64,000 nt of DNA, from assembly GCF_036013935.1 (NCBI RefSeq), contig NZ_CP107902.1:8527001-8591000 (forward strand). The letters are read 5' to 3'. The DNA is from Streptomyces sp. NBC_00461 (GTDB taxonomy: Bacteria; Actinomycetota; Actinomycetes; Streptomycetales; Streptomycetaceae). A program made the translations under genes and the position numbers. Shown here piece after piece: positions 17,885-24,908 of this stretch. Each line of letters starts with the position of its first letter. The stretch's first letter is position 1. The notes beneath the pieces were generated by a model. The model made no database searches, was not told the origin of the DNA, and was given only the letters and a program-made list of their open reading frames with translations.

Positions 17885-19494
17885 CAGGTGGCACTCCTCG
17901 ACCAGACACCCCGCCGGATGGTGGCGAGGGAGTACGGCAGCATCCAGGCCAGCAGCAGGGTGGAGAGCAGGCCCATCGCCGGCCGGTAGATCCAGTGGTT
18001 GTCACCAGGGTTGTCGATCTTGAAGGCGAGGCCGTAGGCGCAGCCCTTGAGGATGATCCCGCACAGGTAGAGCAGGGTGAGGAAGGCCTCCCCGTGGGCC
18101 GGCGCCCAGATCATGTGCCGGAACGCCATGAACGGCGCGGCGCTCACCCACAGGACGTGGCCGTAGTAGAGGGTCGCCGGCCCCGGACCCATGTGCCACA
18201 TGAACGTACCGGTGAAGCACAGATTGCGGATGAAGCTCTTCTTCCAGCGGATCTGCTGCTTCATCAGGGGCCTGAAACGGGGCGGGGCGTTGGTCCACAC
18301 CTTGGCCGAATAGACGTAGCCGACCCGCCATCTGCGCTCCGGGTAGTCTCGCTCGGTGACGAACGGCGAGTCGGCGTACTGGTGCTTGAGCGCCTGGCCC
18401 TTCCACTTCTGCCCGAGGACGTAACCGGTGAGCTGGCGGTCGGTGGAGAAGCGGAAGGGGGCGCCCATGAAATGGTCGTTGGCCCAGGCGGGCAGGTAGT
18501 TGAAGATGGCCTCGCGCCGGAACACGGCCAGCGGCCCGGAGACGCAGGTGACGGTCCCGAAGGTGGCCTCGGTCGCCTTCACCACCCGGAACTGGCCCTC
18601 GAACCAGACGTCCTGGGCCTTCGTCCAGAAGCTGAAGTCCGCGTTGAGCGCGCGGGCGTGACCGCTGACCGCACCCAGCTCGCGGTGTGCGACGAGTGCC
18701 CGCACACAGCGGGCGAGGGCGTCCGGGGCCAGGAAGCAGTCGGAGTCGGTCATGGCGATGATGTCGCCGTCGGCGTCCTCGCAGGCGCGGACCAGGGCAC
18801 CCTTCTTGCCGAGGTTCCTGTCCAGGCAGATGACCTTGATGTCGAGTTCCGTCTCCAGCCGGCGCAGCACGTCCTGGGTGCCGTCCTCGGACAGGTCGTC
18901 GACCACGACGACCTGGAGGTCCGGGTAGTCGCTGGTGGCCATGGAGCGCACACAGTTCTCGATGCACTCCACCTCGTCCTTGACCGCGAGCAGGAAGCTC
19001 ACCTTCGGTGTGGTGGGCAGTGCGGGAAAACTGTCGCGGTCCTTGGGCCGCTTGCGCATGGGGCGTTCCGACGGATCGTCGTAGCGGGTGTAGGCGAGGT
19101 AGAACATCGTGATGGTGCCGAGCAGGACGGTGAAGCCGTAGCTCAGCAGCAGCGGATCGCGCGGCAGTGCGTACGCCCCGCGCGCCAGGATCAGCAGCAG
19201 CGGCAGCAGACAGATGAGGACCAGCACGCGGCGTGCGTCGTAGCGGATGTCCGGGTCCATCCGGTCCAGCAGACGGCGCACCACCCCTGGCCGCTGCGGC
19301 CGCGCCGAGCGAAGGGGTGGCAGTGGCGGCGGTGCCGGCTTCTGTTTCGGCTTCGGCTGGGTGAGCACACCCCGGCCCGGCCCGGAGTGCTCCGGCAGCG
19401 GACCACGGGGCTGCCCCGCGGACGCCCCCGGCCGGGGCGGGGCCGAGGCGGCACCCGCACCGGGGTGCCTGCGGCCGGTGTACGCGGCGCTCAC
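17884..19494 (-). CDS. Processive GT2 glycan synthase, hyaluronan-synthase-like
   Basis: A 536-residue membrane glycosyltransferase. After a Pro/Arg-rich cytoplasmic tail (1-85) come two membrane helices (~90-135) and a GT2 domain with VSFLLAVKDEVECIENCV, VVVVDDLSEDGTQD, TDSDC (DxD, ~249), SGPLAVFRREAIFNYL, STDRQLTGYVLGQKW and QQIRWKKSFIRN. About four further helices follow (430-530). SGPLAVxRRE, DRxLTxY and QQxRWxKSFxR are the motifs that separate hyaluronan/chitin/NodC-type synthases from non-processive GT2 enzymes. It should polymerise and export a beta-linked chain from UDP-sugars. The GTG overlaps the dehydrogenase stop (GTGA), so sugar supply and polymerisation are co-translated. The polymer is unknown. 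Confidence 0.85.
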   Translation of the reverse strand: MSAAYTGRRHPGAGAASAPPRPGASAGQPRGPLPEHSGPGRGVLTQPKPKQKPAPPPLPPLRSARPQRPGVVRRLLDRMDPDIRYDARRVLVLICLLPLLLILARGAYALPRDPLLLSYGFTVLLGTITMFYLAYTRYDDPSERPMRKRPKDRDSFPALPTTPKVSFLLAVKDEVECIENCVRSMATSDYPDLQVVVVDDLSEDGTQDVLRRLETELDIKVICLDRNLGKKGALVRACEDADGDIIAMTDSDCFLAPDALARCVRALVAHRELGAVSGHARALNADFSFWTKAQDVWFEGQFRVVKATEATFGTVTCVSGPLAVFRREAIFNYLPAWANDHFMGAPFRFSTDRQLTGYVLGQKWKGQALKHQYADSPFVTERDYPERRWRVGYVYSAKVWTNAPPRFRPLMKQQIRWKKSFIRNLCFTGTFMWHMGPGPATLYYGHVLWVSAAPFMAFRHMIWAPAHGEAFLTLLYLCGIILKGCAYGLAFKIDNPGDNHWIYRPAMGLLSTLLLAWMLPYSLATIRRGVWSRSAT

Positions 19495-20822
19495 AGGACC
19501 GCCTTGGCCTTGAGCGGGCCGAGTCGGTAGGTGGCGTCCAGCACGGACGGCTGATCGGCGAGCCATTCCAGCTCGGTGCCCGGGTGCACCGTGTGCACCA
19601 CGACCAGGTCCCACGGCTCCGCCTCCGGTTCGGCGACGCCGTCGAGCGTCAGGGGGCCGAGCGTGAGCGTGGGGATCAGCGGGTCCGTGAAGTGCACCTT
19701 GGCGCCCTCCGCGGCCAGTTCCGCCAGGATCTCCAGGGCAGGCGACTCGCGCAGGTCCGCGACGCCCGACTTGTAGGAGACGCCCACCAGCAGGATCCGG
19801 GCGCCCGAGGTGCTGGTGCCCCGGTCGGCGAGGATGTCGCGCACGCGCCGCACCACCTGCCGGGGCCGGGCCGCGATCGCGGACATCGCCGTCTCGACGA
19901 GCGGGGAGGCGACGCGCATGGCACGCAACTGCCAGAGCAGATAGTGCGGATCGCAGGGGATGCAGTGGCCGCCCACGCCGGGCCCGGGATAGTGCGCCAC
20001 GAAACCGTAGGGCTTGGTCGCCGCCGCCTCGATGATCGGTCGTGGCTGCAGGCCGAGGGCCCGGCAGTCCTCGGCGAACTCGTTGGCCAGCGCGAGGTTG
20101 ACGGCCCGGAAGGTGTTCTCCCACAGCTTGGTCATCTCGGCTTCCTCGGCCGAGGAGAGCACGTGCACGGCGGGTGCGGTCCGGCGCAGAACGGCCGCGG
20201 CCAGGCTGGTGCTCAACTCGCCCATGCCGCCGACCACGCGCGGGGTGCGGTCGTGCGGGTGCTCCGCACGGCCCGGGTCGATGCGCTCCGGCGAGAAGGC
20301 CACGAACACGTCGCCGCCGACCTGGAACCCGCGCTCCGTCAGCGGCTGCGCCAGCAGATCGCGGGTGGCGCCCACATACGTGGTCGAGGTGAGGATCAGC
20401 AGCTGACCGGGCACGGCGTGCTCGACCACCGAGGTGCACGCCGCGGCGAGGGCGCGAAGGTCGGGCACGAGGTGGCGGTCGATCGGCGTCGGCACACAGA
20501 TCACGACGGTGCGGGCCCGGGCTATCGCGGCGTGCTCGGACGTGATGGTGAACCGCGGGTCGTCCGCATGGGCCGCGAGGCGCTCGTGGTCGGTGGGCAG
20601 CAGATCCACCTCGCCGCGGCGGATGGCGTCCAGCCGGCCCTCGCTGACGTCGACCCCGACGACCTCGTTGCCCGCGGCGAGCAGGGCGAGGCTGGTGGGC
20701 AGACCGACGTATCCGAGGCCGACGACGGCGACGGCTGCCGAGGCGTGGTCGAACTGCGCGGACTCGTCCTCGGGCCCGGGGGCGAGATCAAGGACCGCCG
20801 TGATGGGAGAGGCGCTGTTCAT
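19491..20822 (-). CDS. Nucleotide-sugar 6-dehydrogenase (UDP-HexNAc type)
   Basis: A 443-residue NAD-dependent, four-electron dehydrogenase that oxidises C-6 of a UDP-sugar to the carboxylate. Rossmann motif VAVVGLGYVGLPTSLALLAAG near residue 31 (split around the turn), FSPERIDPGRAEH (~190), LWENTFRAVNLALANE (~240), and the catalytic-Cys loop GVGGHCIPCDPHYL (~275). GGHCIP is the form seen in WbpA/WecC-like UDP-N-acetylhexosamine dehydrogenases, whereas UDP-glucose dehydrogenases usually carry GGSCFPKD. So the product is more likely UDP-HexNAcA than UDP-GlcA, though this is not certain. First gene of the synthase operon, with GGAGG before the ATG and box C1 39 bp upstream. Confidence 0.88.
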   Translation of the reverse strand: MNSASPITAVLDLAPGPEDESAQFDHASAAVAVVGLGYVGLPTSLALLAAGNEVVGVDVSEGRLDAIRRGEVDLLPTDHERLAAHADDPRFTITSEHAAIARARTVVICVPTPIDRHLVPDLRALAAACTSVVEHAVPGQLLILTSTTYVGATRDLLAQPLTERGFQVGGDVFVAFSPERIDPGRAEHPHDRTPRVVGGMGELSTSLAAAVLRRTAPAVHVLSSAEEAEMTKLWENTFRAVNLALANEFAEDCRALGLQPRPIIEAAATKPYGFVAHYPGPGVGGHCIPCDPHYLLWQLRAMRVASPLVETAMSAIAARPRQVVRRVRDILADRGTSTSGARILLVGVSYKSGVADLRESPALEILAELAAEGAKVHFTDPLIPTLTLGPLTLDGVAEPEAEPWDLVVVHTVHPGTELEWLADQPSVLDATYRLGPLKAKAVL

Positions 20823-20856
20823 GCCGATGCCTCCGGGTTGCAGACATGGTGGACGC

Positions 20857-20881
20857 TATATATTTACGACGTATACGTACA
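20857..20881. promoter_or_regulatory. Regulon box C1 (dehydrogenase-synthase operon)
   Basis: Core TATTTACGACGTATACGTAC at 20861-20880, oriented toward the dehydrogenase, 39 bp from its start. Confidence 0.8.
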
Positions 20882-20947
20882 TTTTGCCCCATGTGTGCAC
20901 GGCGTCAAGTGGGCCGAGTTGACTGAAATGTTCTATGAGTTGAAGAT

Positions 20948-20967
20948 GTACGTATACATCGTAAATA
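20948..20967. promoter_or_regulatory. Regulon box C2 (GH15 promoter)
   Basis: GTACGTATACATCGTAAATA, identical over 20 bp to box A2, oriented toward the GH15 gene and 36 bp from its ATG. Boxes C1 and C2 are about 90 bp apart in the same divergent region. Confidence 0.8.
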
Positions 20968-21003
20968 CTCGACTGCGTCGTGAATGTGCGACTGGCGGCG
21001 ATC

Positions 21004-22917
21004 ATGAGTGCCCCCATCGAGGACTACGCCCTCATCAGCGACCTGGAGACCGCGGCCATGGTGGGCAGGGACGGTTCCGTCGACTGGCTGTGTCTGCCGC
21101 GGTTCGACTCGCCCGCCTGTCTGGCCGCGCTGCTGGGTACGGAGGGCAACGGCTTCTGGCGGGTGGCTCCCGTCGCCCACCGGCTCTGCGCGCGACGGGC
21201 GTACCGGCCGGACACGCTGGTCCTGGACACATGGTGGGAGACGGCGACCGGGACGGTGCGTGTCACCGACTTCATGCCCCGGCGGACCGGGTCACCGTGC
21301 CTGGTCCGGGTGGTCGAGGGCCTCTGCGGCGTCGTGTCCGTGCGCAGCGAGCTGCGGCTGCGCTTCCACCAGGGCCGGGTCGTGCCCTGGATCCGGGCCG
21401 TCGACCGGTGCACCGTGGCGGTCGCCGGCCCGGACGCCGTCTGGCTGGGCGCCGACGGGGCCGTACCGGCGGGCCGCGACGACGCCACGGTCCACGACTT
21501 CGCCGTCCCGGCCGGACGGCGGCTTGCGCTGACCCTGGTGTGGTCGCCCTCGCATCTGCCCGAACCGCCCGCGCCGCTGGGCGTCCCGGCCGAGACGTTG
21601 CTGAAGGAGACCGCCGACTTCTGGCGGAACTGGACCGCCCGGTGCCGCTACGAAGGCCCATGGCGGGACGCCGTGGTGCGGTCCCTGATCACGCTGAAGG
21701 CGCTCACCTACGCCCCCACGGGAGGCATCGTCGCCGCGCCGACGACCTCGCTGCCCGGACGCATCGGCGGGGAGCGCAACTGGGACCACCGCCACTGCTG
21801 GCTGCGCGATTCCGCGCTCACCCTGCCCTGTCTGCTGCGCAGCGGCTACCGGGAGGAGGCGACGGCCTGGCTGGACTGGCTGGTGCGGGCCATCGCCGGT
21901 ACCCCCGCCGACCTGCAGACCGTGTACGGCGTCGGCGGGCAGCGGCTGCTGCCGGAGACCGAGGCGCCGTGGCTGCCCGGCTACGAGGACTCGCGCCCCG
22001 TCCGCTTCGGCAACCGTGCCGCGAACCAGTTCCAGCTGAACGTCTACGGCGAAGTCCTCGACACCTTCTGCCGGTCATTGCGGGCCGGGATCCCGATGCC
22101 GCCCCATGTGTGGAACCTGGTGGAGGCGATGATGGGCTTCCTGCAGCGGCACTGGCGGGAACCGGACCAGGGACTGTGGCAGGTGCGGGGCCCGCGGCGG
22201 CAGTTCGTGCACTCCAAGGTCATGGTCTGGGTGGCCGCCGACCGCGCCCTGCGGATGGGGCGGCTGTTGGGCCGCGACGGCTCCTTCGGCGCATGGCACG
22301 CCCTGCGTGACGAGGTGCACCGCCAGGTGTGCCGGGAGGGCTGGGACCCCGGCCGGTGTTCCTTCGTGCAGTCCTACGGCTCCTCGGCCCTGGACGCCTC
22401 GGTGCTGCTGATGCCGCGGCTCGGCTTTCTGCCGGCCCGGGACGAGCGGGTGCGTGGCACGCTCCGGGCCATGCGCCGGCTGCATCACGGCGGCTTCCTC
22501 CGGCGGTACGCGCCGGACGGCGACGGTGTGCACGGCCCGGAGGGCGCGTTCGTGGCGTGCTCCTTCTGGTATGCCGACGCCCTCGCCGCGACCGGCCGCC
22601 TCGCGCAGGCCCGCGAGGTCTTCGAACGTGTGCTCGCCGCCCGCAGCGACCTCGGTCTCCTCTCGGAGCAGTGGGACCCGGACGCGGGCCGCCAACTGGG
22701 CAACGCACCCACGGCGTTCAGTCACATCGCGCTGGTGGAGACGGCGTTCGCGCTGGGGGCTCCGGGTCGCGACCGCAGCACCCCGGGCGTCAGTTGTTCG
22801 AGTACGGGCGCCGTGCGGCCCCGGCGTACCCGTGCGGGTTCAGCTGCTGGAAACGCCAGGCGTCCCGGCAGATGTCCGCGAGGTTCCGGGTGGGGCGCCA
22901 GCCCCAGGCCCGGGTGA
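21004..22917 (+). CDS. Glycoside hydrolase family 15 (glucoamylase/trehalase-like)
   Basis: A 637-residue inverting alpha-glycosidase-like protein. The N-terminal beta-sandwich starts with IEDYALISDLETAAMVGRDG and VDWLCLPRFDSPACLA, a signature of bacterial GH15 proteins. The (alpha/alpha)6 barrel begins near 235 with GERNWDHRHCWLRDSALTL and ends with LLSEQWDPDAGRQLGNAPTAFSHI, which holds the expected catalytic Glu. There is no signal peptide. Trehalose or alpha-glucan is the usual substrate of this subgroup; here it is unknown. I chose ATG 21004; a GTG at 20980 is possible. The last ~43 residues are low-complexity sequence that overlaps galE by 128 bp on the opposite strand, so the ancestral stop may have been lost. 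Confidence 0.86.
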   Translation: MSAPIEDYALISDLETAAMVGRDGSVDWLCLPRFDSPACLAALLGTEGNGFWRVAPVAHRLCARRAYRPDTLVLDTWWETATGTVRVTDFMPRRTGSPCLVRVVEGLCGVVSVRSELRLRFHQGRVVPWIRAVDRCTVAVAGPDAVWLGADGAVPAGRDDATVHDFAVPAGRRLALTLVWSPSHLPEPPAPLGVPAETLLKETADFWRNWTARCRYEGPWRDAVVRSLITLKALTYAPTGGIVAAPTTSLPGRIGGERNWDHRHCWLRDSALTLPCLLRSGYREEATAWLDWLVRAIAGTPADLQTVYGVGGQRLLPETEAPWLPGYEDSRPVRFGNRAANQFQLNVYGEVLDTFCRSLRAGIPMPPHVWNLVEAMMGFLQRHWREPDQGLWQVRGPRRQFVHSKVMVWVAADRALRMGRLLGRDGSFGAWHALRDEVHRQVCREGWDPGRCSFVQSYGSSALDASVLLMPRLGFLPARDERVRGTLRAMRRLHHGGFLRRYAPDGDGVHGPEGAFVACSFWYADALAATGRLAQAREVFERVLAARSDLGLLSEQWDPDAGRQLGNAPTAFSHIALVETAFALGAPGRDRSTPGVSCSSTGAVRPRRTRAGSAAGNARRPGRCPRGSGWGASPRPG

Positions 22918-23884
22918 CGGCGCTCGCGTCGGCGACCAGTGCGGCAGCGTCGCCGGGACGGCGGGGCCCGATCTCGAACGGAAGGGGCTTGCCGCTGGCC
23001 TCGGAGAAGACGGCGACCACGTCCAGGACCGAACTGCCCTGCCCCTGGCCGATGTTGAACACGCGCATGCCCGTCCCGTCGGCCAGCCGGTCGAGCGCGA
23101 CGCGGTGCGCCTCGACGGTGTCCATGACGTGGATGTAGTCGCGGATGGCGGTGCCGTCGGGGGTCGGATAGTCCCCGCCGAAGATGTGCAGCCGCTCCCT
23201 GTCACCGACGGCGACCCGCGCCACGTACGGCATGAGCCGGTCGGGGACGCTGCGCGGGTCCTCGCCGAGCAGCCCGCTGGGGTGCGCGCCGGCCGGGTTG
23301 AAGTGCCGCAGGCACAGCACGGTGTACTCGGGGCGGTGACGGCAGACGTCGGCGAGGATCTGCTCGCAGATCCACTTCGAGGACGCGTAGGGCGTGGCCG
23401 GCCGGACCGGGGTGGCCTCGTCGAGCAGACCGGCGGCGGCGTCGCCGTAGACGGCACACGAGGAGGGGAACACGAGCCGGTGGACGCCGTGCTCGTGCAT
23501 GGTCCGCAGCAGCGCGGTGGTGCCGCCCACGTTGGTGTCGTAGCACTCGACGGGCGAGGCGGCCGACGCGTGCGCGTATCTGCGTGCGGCGAAGTGCAGG
23601 ACGGCGTCCACGGAGTGCCGGTCGAACACCGCCGACAGGGCGCGCCGGTCCCGGAGGTCCAGCTCGTAGACGGCGCCGACGAACCGGCCCGCGATCCGCT
23701 CCACCCGGGCGAACACCTCGGGTGTGCTGTTCGCGTAGTCGTCGACCGCGATCACCTCGTAGCCGTGGTCGAGGAGCTCGACACAGGCGTGGCTGCCGAC
23801 GAAGCCCGCCCCGCCGGTGACAAGGATGGTGGACGCGGCCCAGCCGGCCCCCGGACGCGCACGTGCTCGCCGCTCCTTGTCCAC
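22790..23884 (-). CDS. galE: UDP-glucose 4-epimerase-like SDR
   Basis: A 364-residue extended short-chain dehydrogenase. NAD site TILVTGGAGFVGSHACVELL (residue ~19), LHFAARRYAHAS, a Ser in FPSSCAVYGD and the catalytic pair YASSK (~165), RHFNPAGAHPSG (~192), and IRDYIHVMD. These are typical of GalE, which interconverts UDP-Glc/UDP-Gal or the N-acetyl forms. Starts with GTG 23884 after GAGG. Monocistronic, with box D 34 bp upstream, so it belongs to the polysaccharide regulon and probably supplies UDP-galactose-type sugars. Its 3' end runs inside the GH15 frame. Confidence 0.88.
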   Translation of the reverse strand: MDKERRARARPGAGWAASTILVTGGAGFVGSHACVELLDHGYEVIAVDDYANSTPEVFARVERIAGRFVGAVYELDLRDRRALSAVFDRHSVDAVLHFAARRYAHASAASPVECYDTNVGGTTALLRTMHEHGVHRLVFPSSCAVYGDAAAGLLDEATPVRPATPYASSKWICEQILADVCRHRPEYTVLCLRHFNPAGAHPSGLLGEDPRSVPDRLMPYVARVAVGDRERLHIFGGDYPTPDGTAIRDYIHVMDTVEAHRVALDRLADGTGMRVFNIGQGQGSSVLDVVAVFSEASGKPLPFEIGPRRPGDAAALVADASAVTRAWGWRPTRNLADICRDAWRFQQLNPHGYAGAARRPYSNN

Positions 23885-23913
23885 GGTGCCTCACCGATGT
23901 GCGGAGGTGACGT

Positions 23914-23938
23914 CGTATGTTTACGACGTATATGTACG
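23914..23938. promoter_or_regulatory. Regulon box D (galE promoter)
   Basis: Core TGTTTACGACGTATA at 23918-23932 with flanks GTA and TGTACG, 34 bp before the galE start. It is the rightmost copy of the shared box. Confidence 0.8.
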
Positions 23939-24001
23939 ACTGTGCGCGCCTCGCTCCCCGGAGTCAAGCGGACCCTGGCGGCGGACCCCCAAGCGGATCC
24001 T

Positions 24002-24784
24002 TCACGGCCTGACGAGCAGCTGGAAGTCGAACGCGTACCGCGACGCGCGGTAGATGTGCGTCCCGTACTCGACCGGGCGGCCGGTGTCGTCGTACGCCGT
24101 GCGCTGCATCGTCAGCACGGCGGCGCCCTCCTCCTCGTCGAGGCGGGCCGCCTCCTCGGCGGTGGCGGAGCGGGCGCCGATGGTCTGGCGGGCACTGTGC
24201 AGGGTGATGCCCGCGGTGCGCATCATCCGGTAGAGGCCCGTCGACTCCAGGCGTTCGGTGTTGAGGTCGAGCAGTGTCGCGGGCAGGTGGTTGCACAGGA
24301 GGGCGACCGGCTGGCCGTGGGAGAGGCGCAGTCGTTCCAGGACGATGACCTCGCTGCCCTCCGCGATGCCGAGTGCGGCGGCGACGTCGGGGGGTGCAGG
24401 TCTGTGCTCGTTGCGCACCACCCGGGTGGTGGGGCCCTGGCCGGCCGCCTCCAGGTCGTCGTAGAGGCTGCTGAGCTCCAGCGGGCGCTTGACCTGGCTG
24501 TGCACCACCTGCGTGCCGACGCCGCGGCGGCGCACCAAAAGCCCCTTGTCGACCAGGGACTGGATGGCCTGGCGGACGGTCGGTCTGGACAGGCCGAGCC
24601 GGGTCGAGAGGTCGATCTCGTTGCCCAGGAGGTTTCCCGGGGCGAGGACCCCGTGCTCGATCGCCGCCTCCAGCTGCTGGGCGAGCTGGTAGTACAGCGG
24701 CACCGGACTGCCCCGGTCCAGGGCGAAGTCCAGCGAGTCGAGTGCTGCCGTCGTGGCACGTGGGCCGGCGCCGGTCCTCGCCAT
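24002..24784 (-). CDS. GntR/HutC-family regulator, probable inositol operon repressor
   Basis: A 260-residue regulator. The winged helix occupies ~25-95 (PLYYQLAQQLEAAIEHGVLAPG, LGLSRPTVRQAIQSLVDKG, VRRRGVGTQVV) and a UTRA ligand domain ~115-250 (EGSEVIVLERLRLSHGQPVALL, GRPVEYGTHIYRASRYAFDF). UTRA domains usually bind a sugar or small metabolite. It is transcribed with the same polarity as iolD and follows it by about 120 bp, which suggests that it controls the iol genes. A perfect palindrome 22 bp upstream of its ATG may be an autoregulatory site. Confidence 0.87.
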   Translation of the reverse strand: MARTGAGPRATTAALDSLDFALDRGSPVPLYYQLAQQLEAAIEHGVLAPGNLLGNEIDLSTRLGLSRPTVRQAIQSLVDKGLLVRRRGVGTQVVHSQVKRPLELSSLYDDLEAAGQGPTTRVVRNEHRPAPPDVAAALGIAEGSEVIVLERLRLSHGQPVALLCNHLPATLLDLNTERLESTGLYRMMRTAGITLHSARQTIGARSATAEEAARLDEEEGAAVLTMQRTAYDDTGRPVEYGTHIYRASRYAFDFQLLVRP

Positions 24785-24805
24785 GGGATACCTCCCTCTG
24801 ATGAG

Positions 24806-24820
24806 CTGACGAATCGTCAG
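24806..24820. promoter_or_regulatory. Palindrome upstream of gntR
   Basis: CTGACGAATCGTCAG is a perfect 7-1-7 palindrome just before the GntR start. It is too short and lacks a U-tract for a terminator, so an operator is likelier. Confidence 0.55.
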
Positions 24821-24879
24821 GAGTGGTTGGGGGAACCGAGGTTGATGCCCGCGTCGGACCGGCGGGTGAGGGTCTTCAT
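24817..24879 (-). CDS. Possible 20-residue peptide between iolD and gntR
   Basis: An ATG-initiated frame (begins MKTLTRRSDAG, ends SPNHS) lies between the iolD stop and the gntR start, with AAAGG about ten bases upstream. It ends inside the palindrome at 24806-24820. It could be a leader peptide or mere chance; nothing else supports it. Confidence 0.25.
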   Translation of the reverse strand: MKTLTRRSDAGINLGSPNHS

Positions 24880-24908
24880 GGTGCGAGGGCCTTTCAGGTG
24901 CGGGGAGT

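Noticed and set aside
19491..20822. Naming the dehydrogenase as UDP-glucose 6-dehydrogenase.
   Set aside because: The catalytic loop GVGGHCIPCDPHYL matches HexNAc dehydrogenases better, so the substrate is left open.
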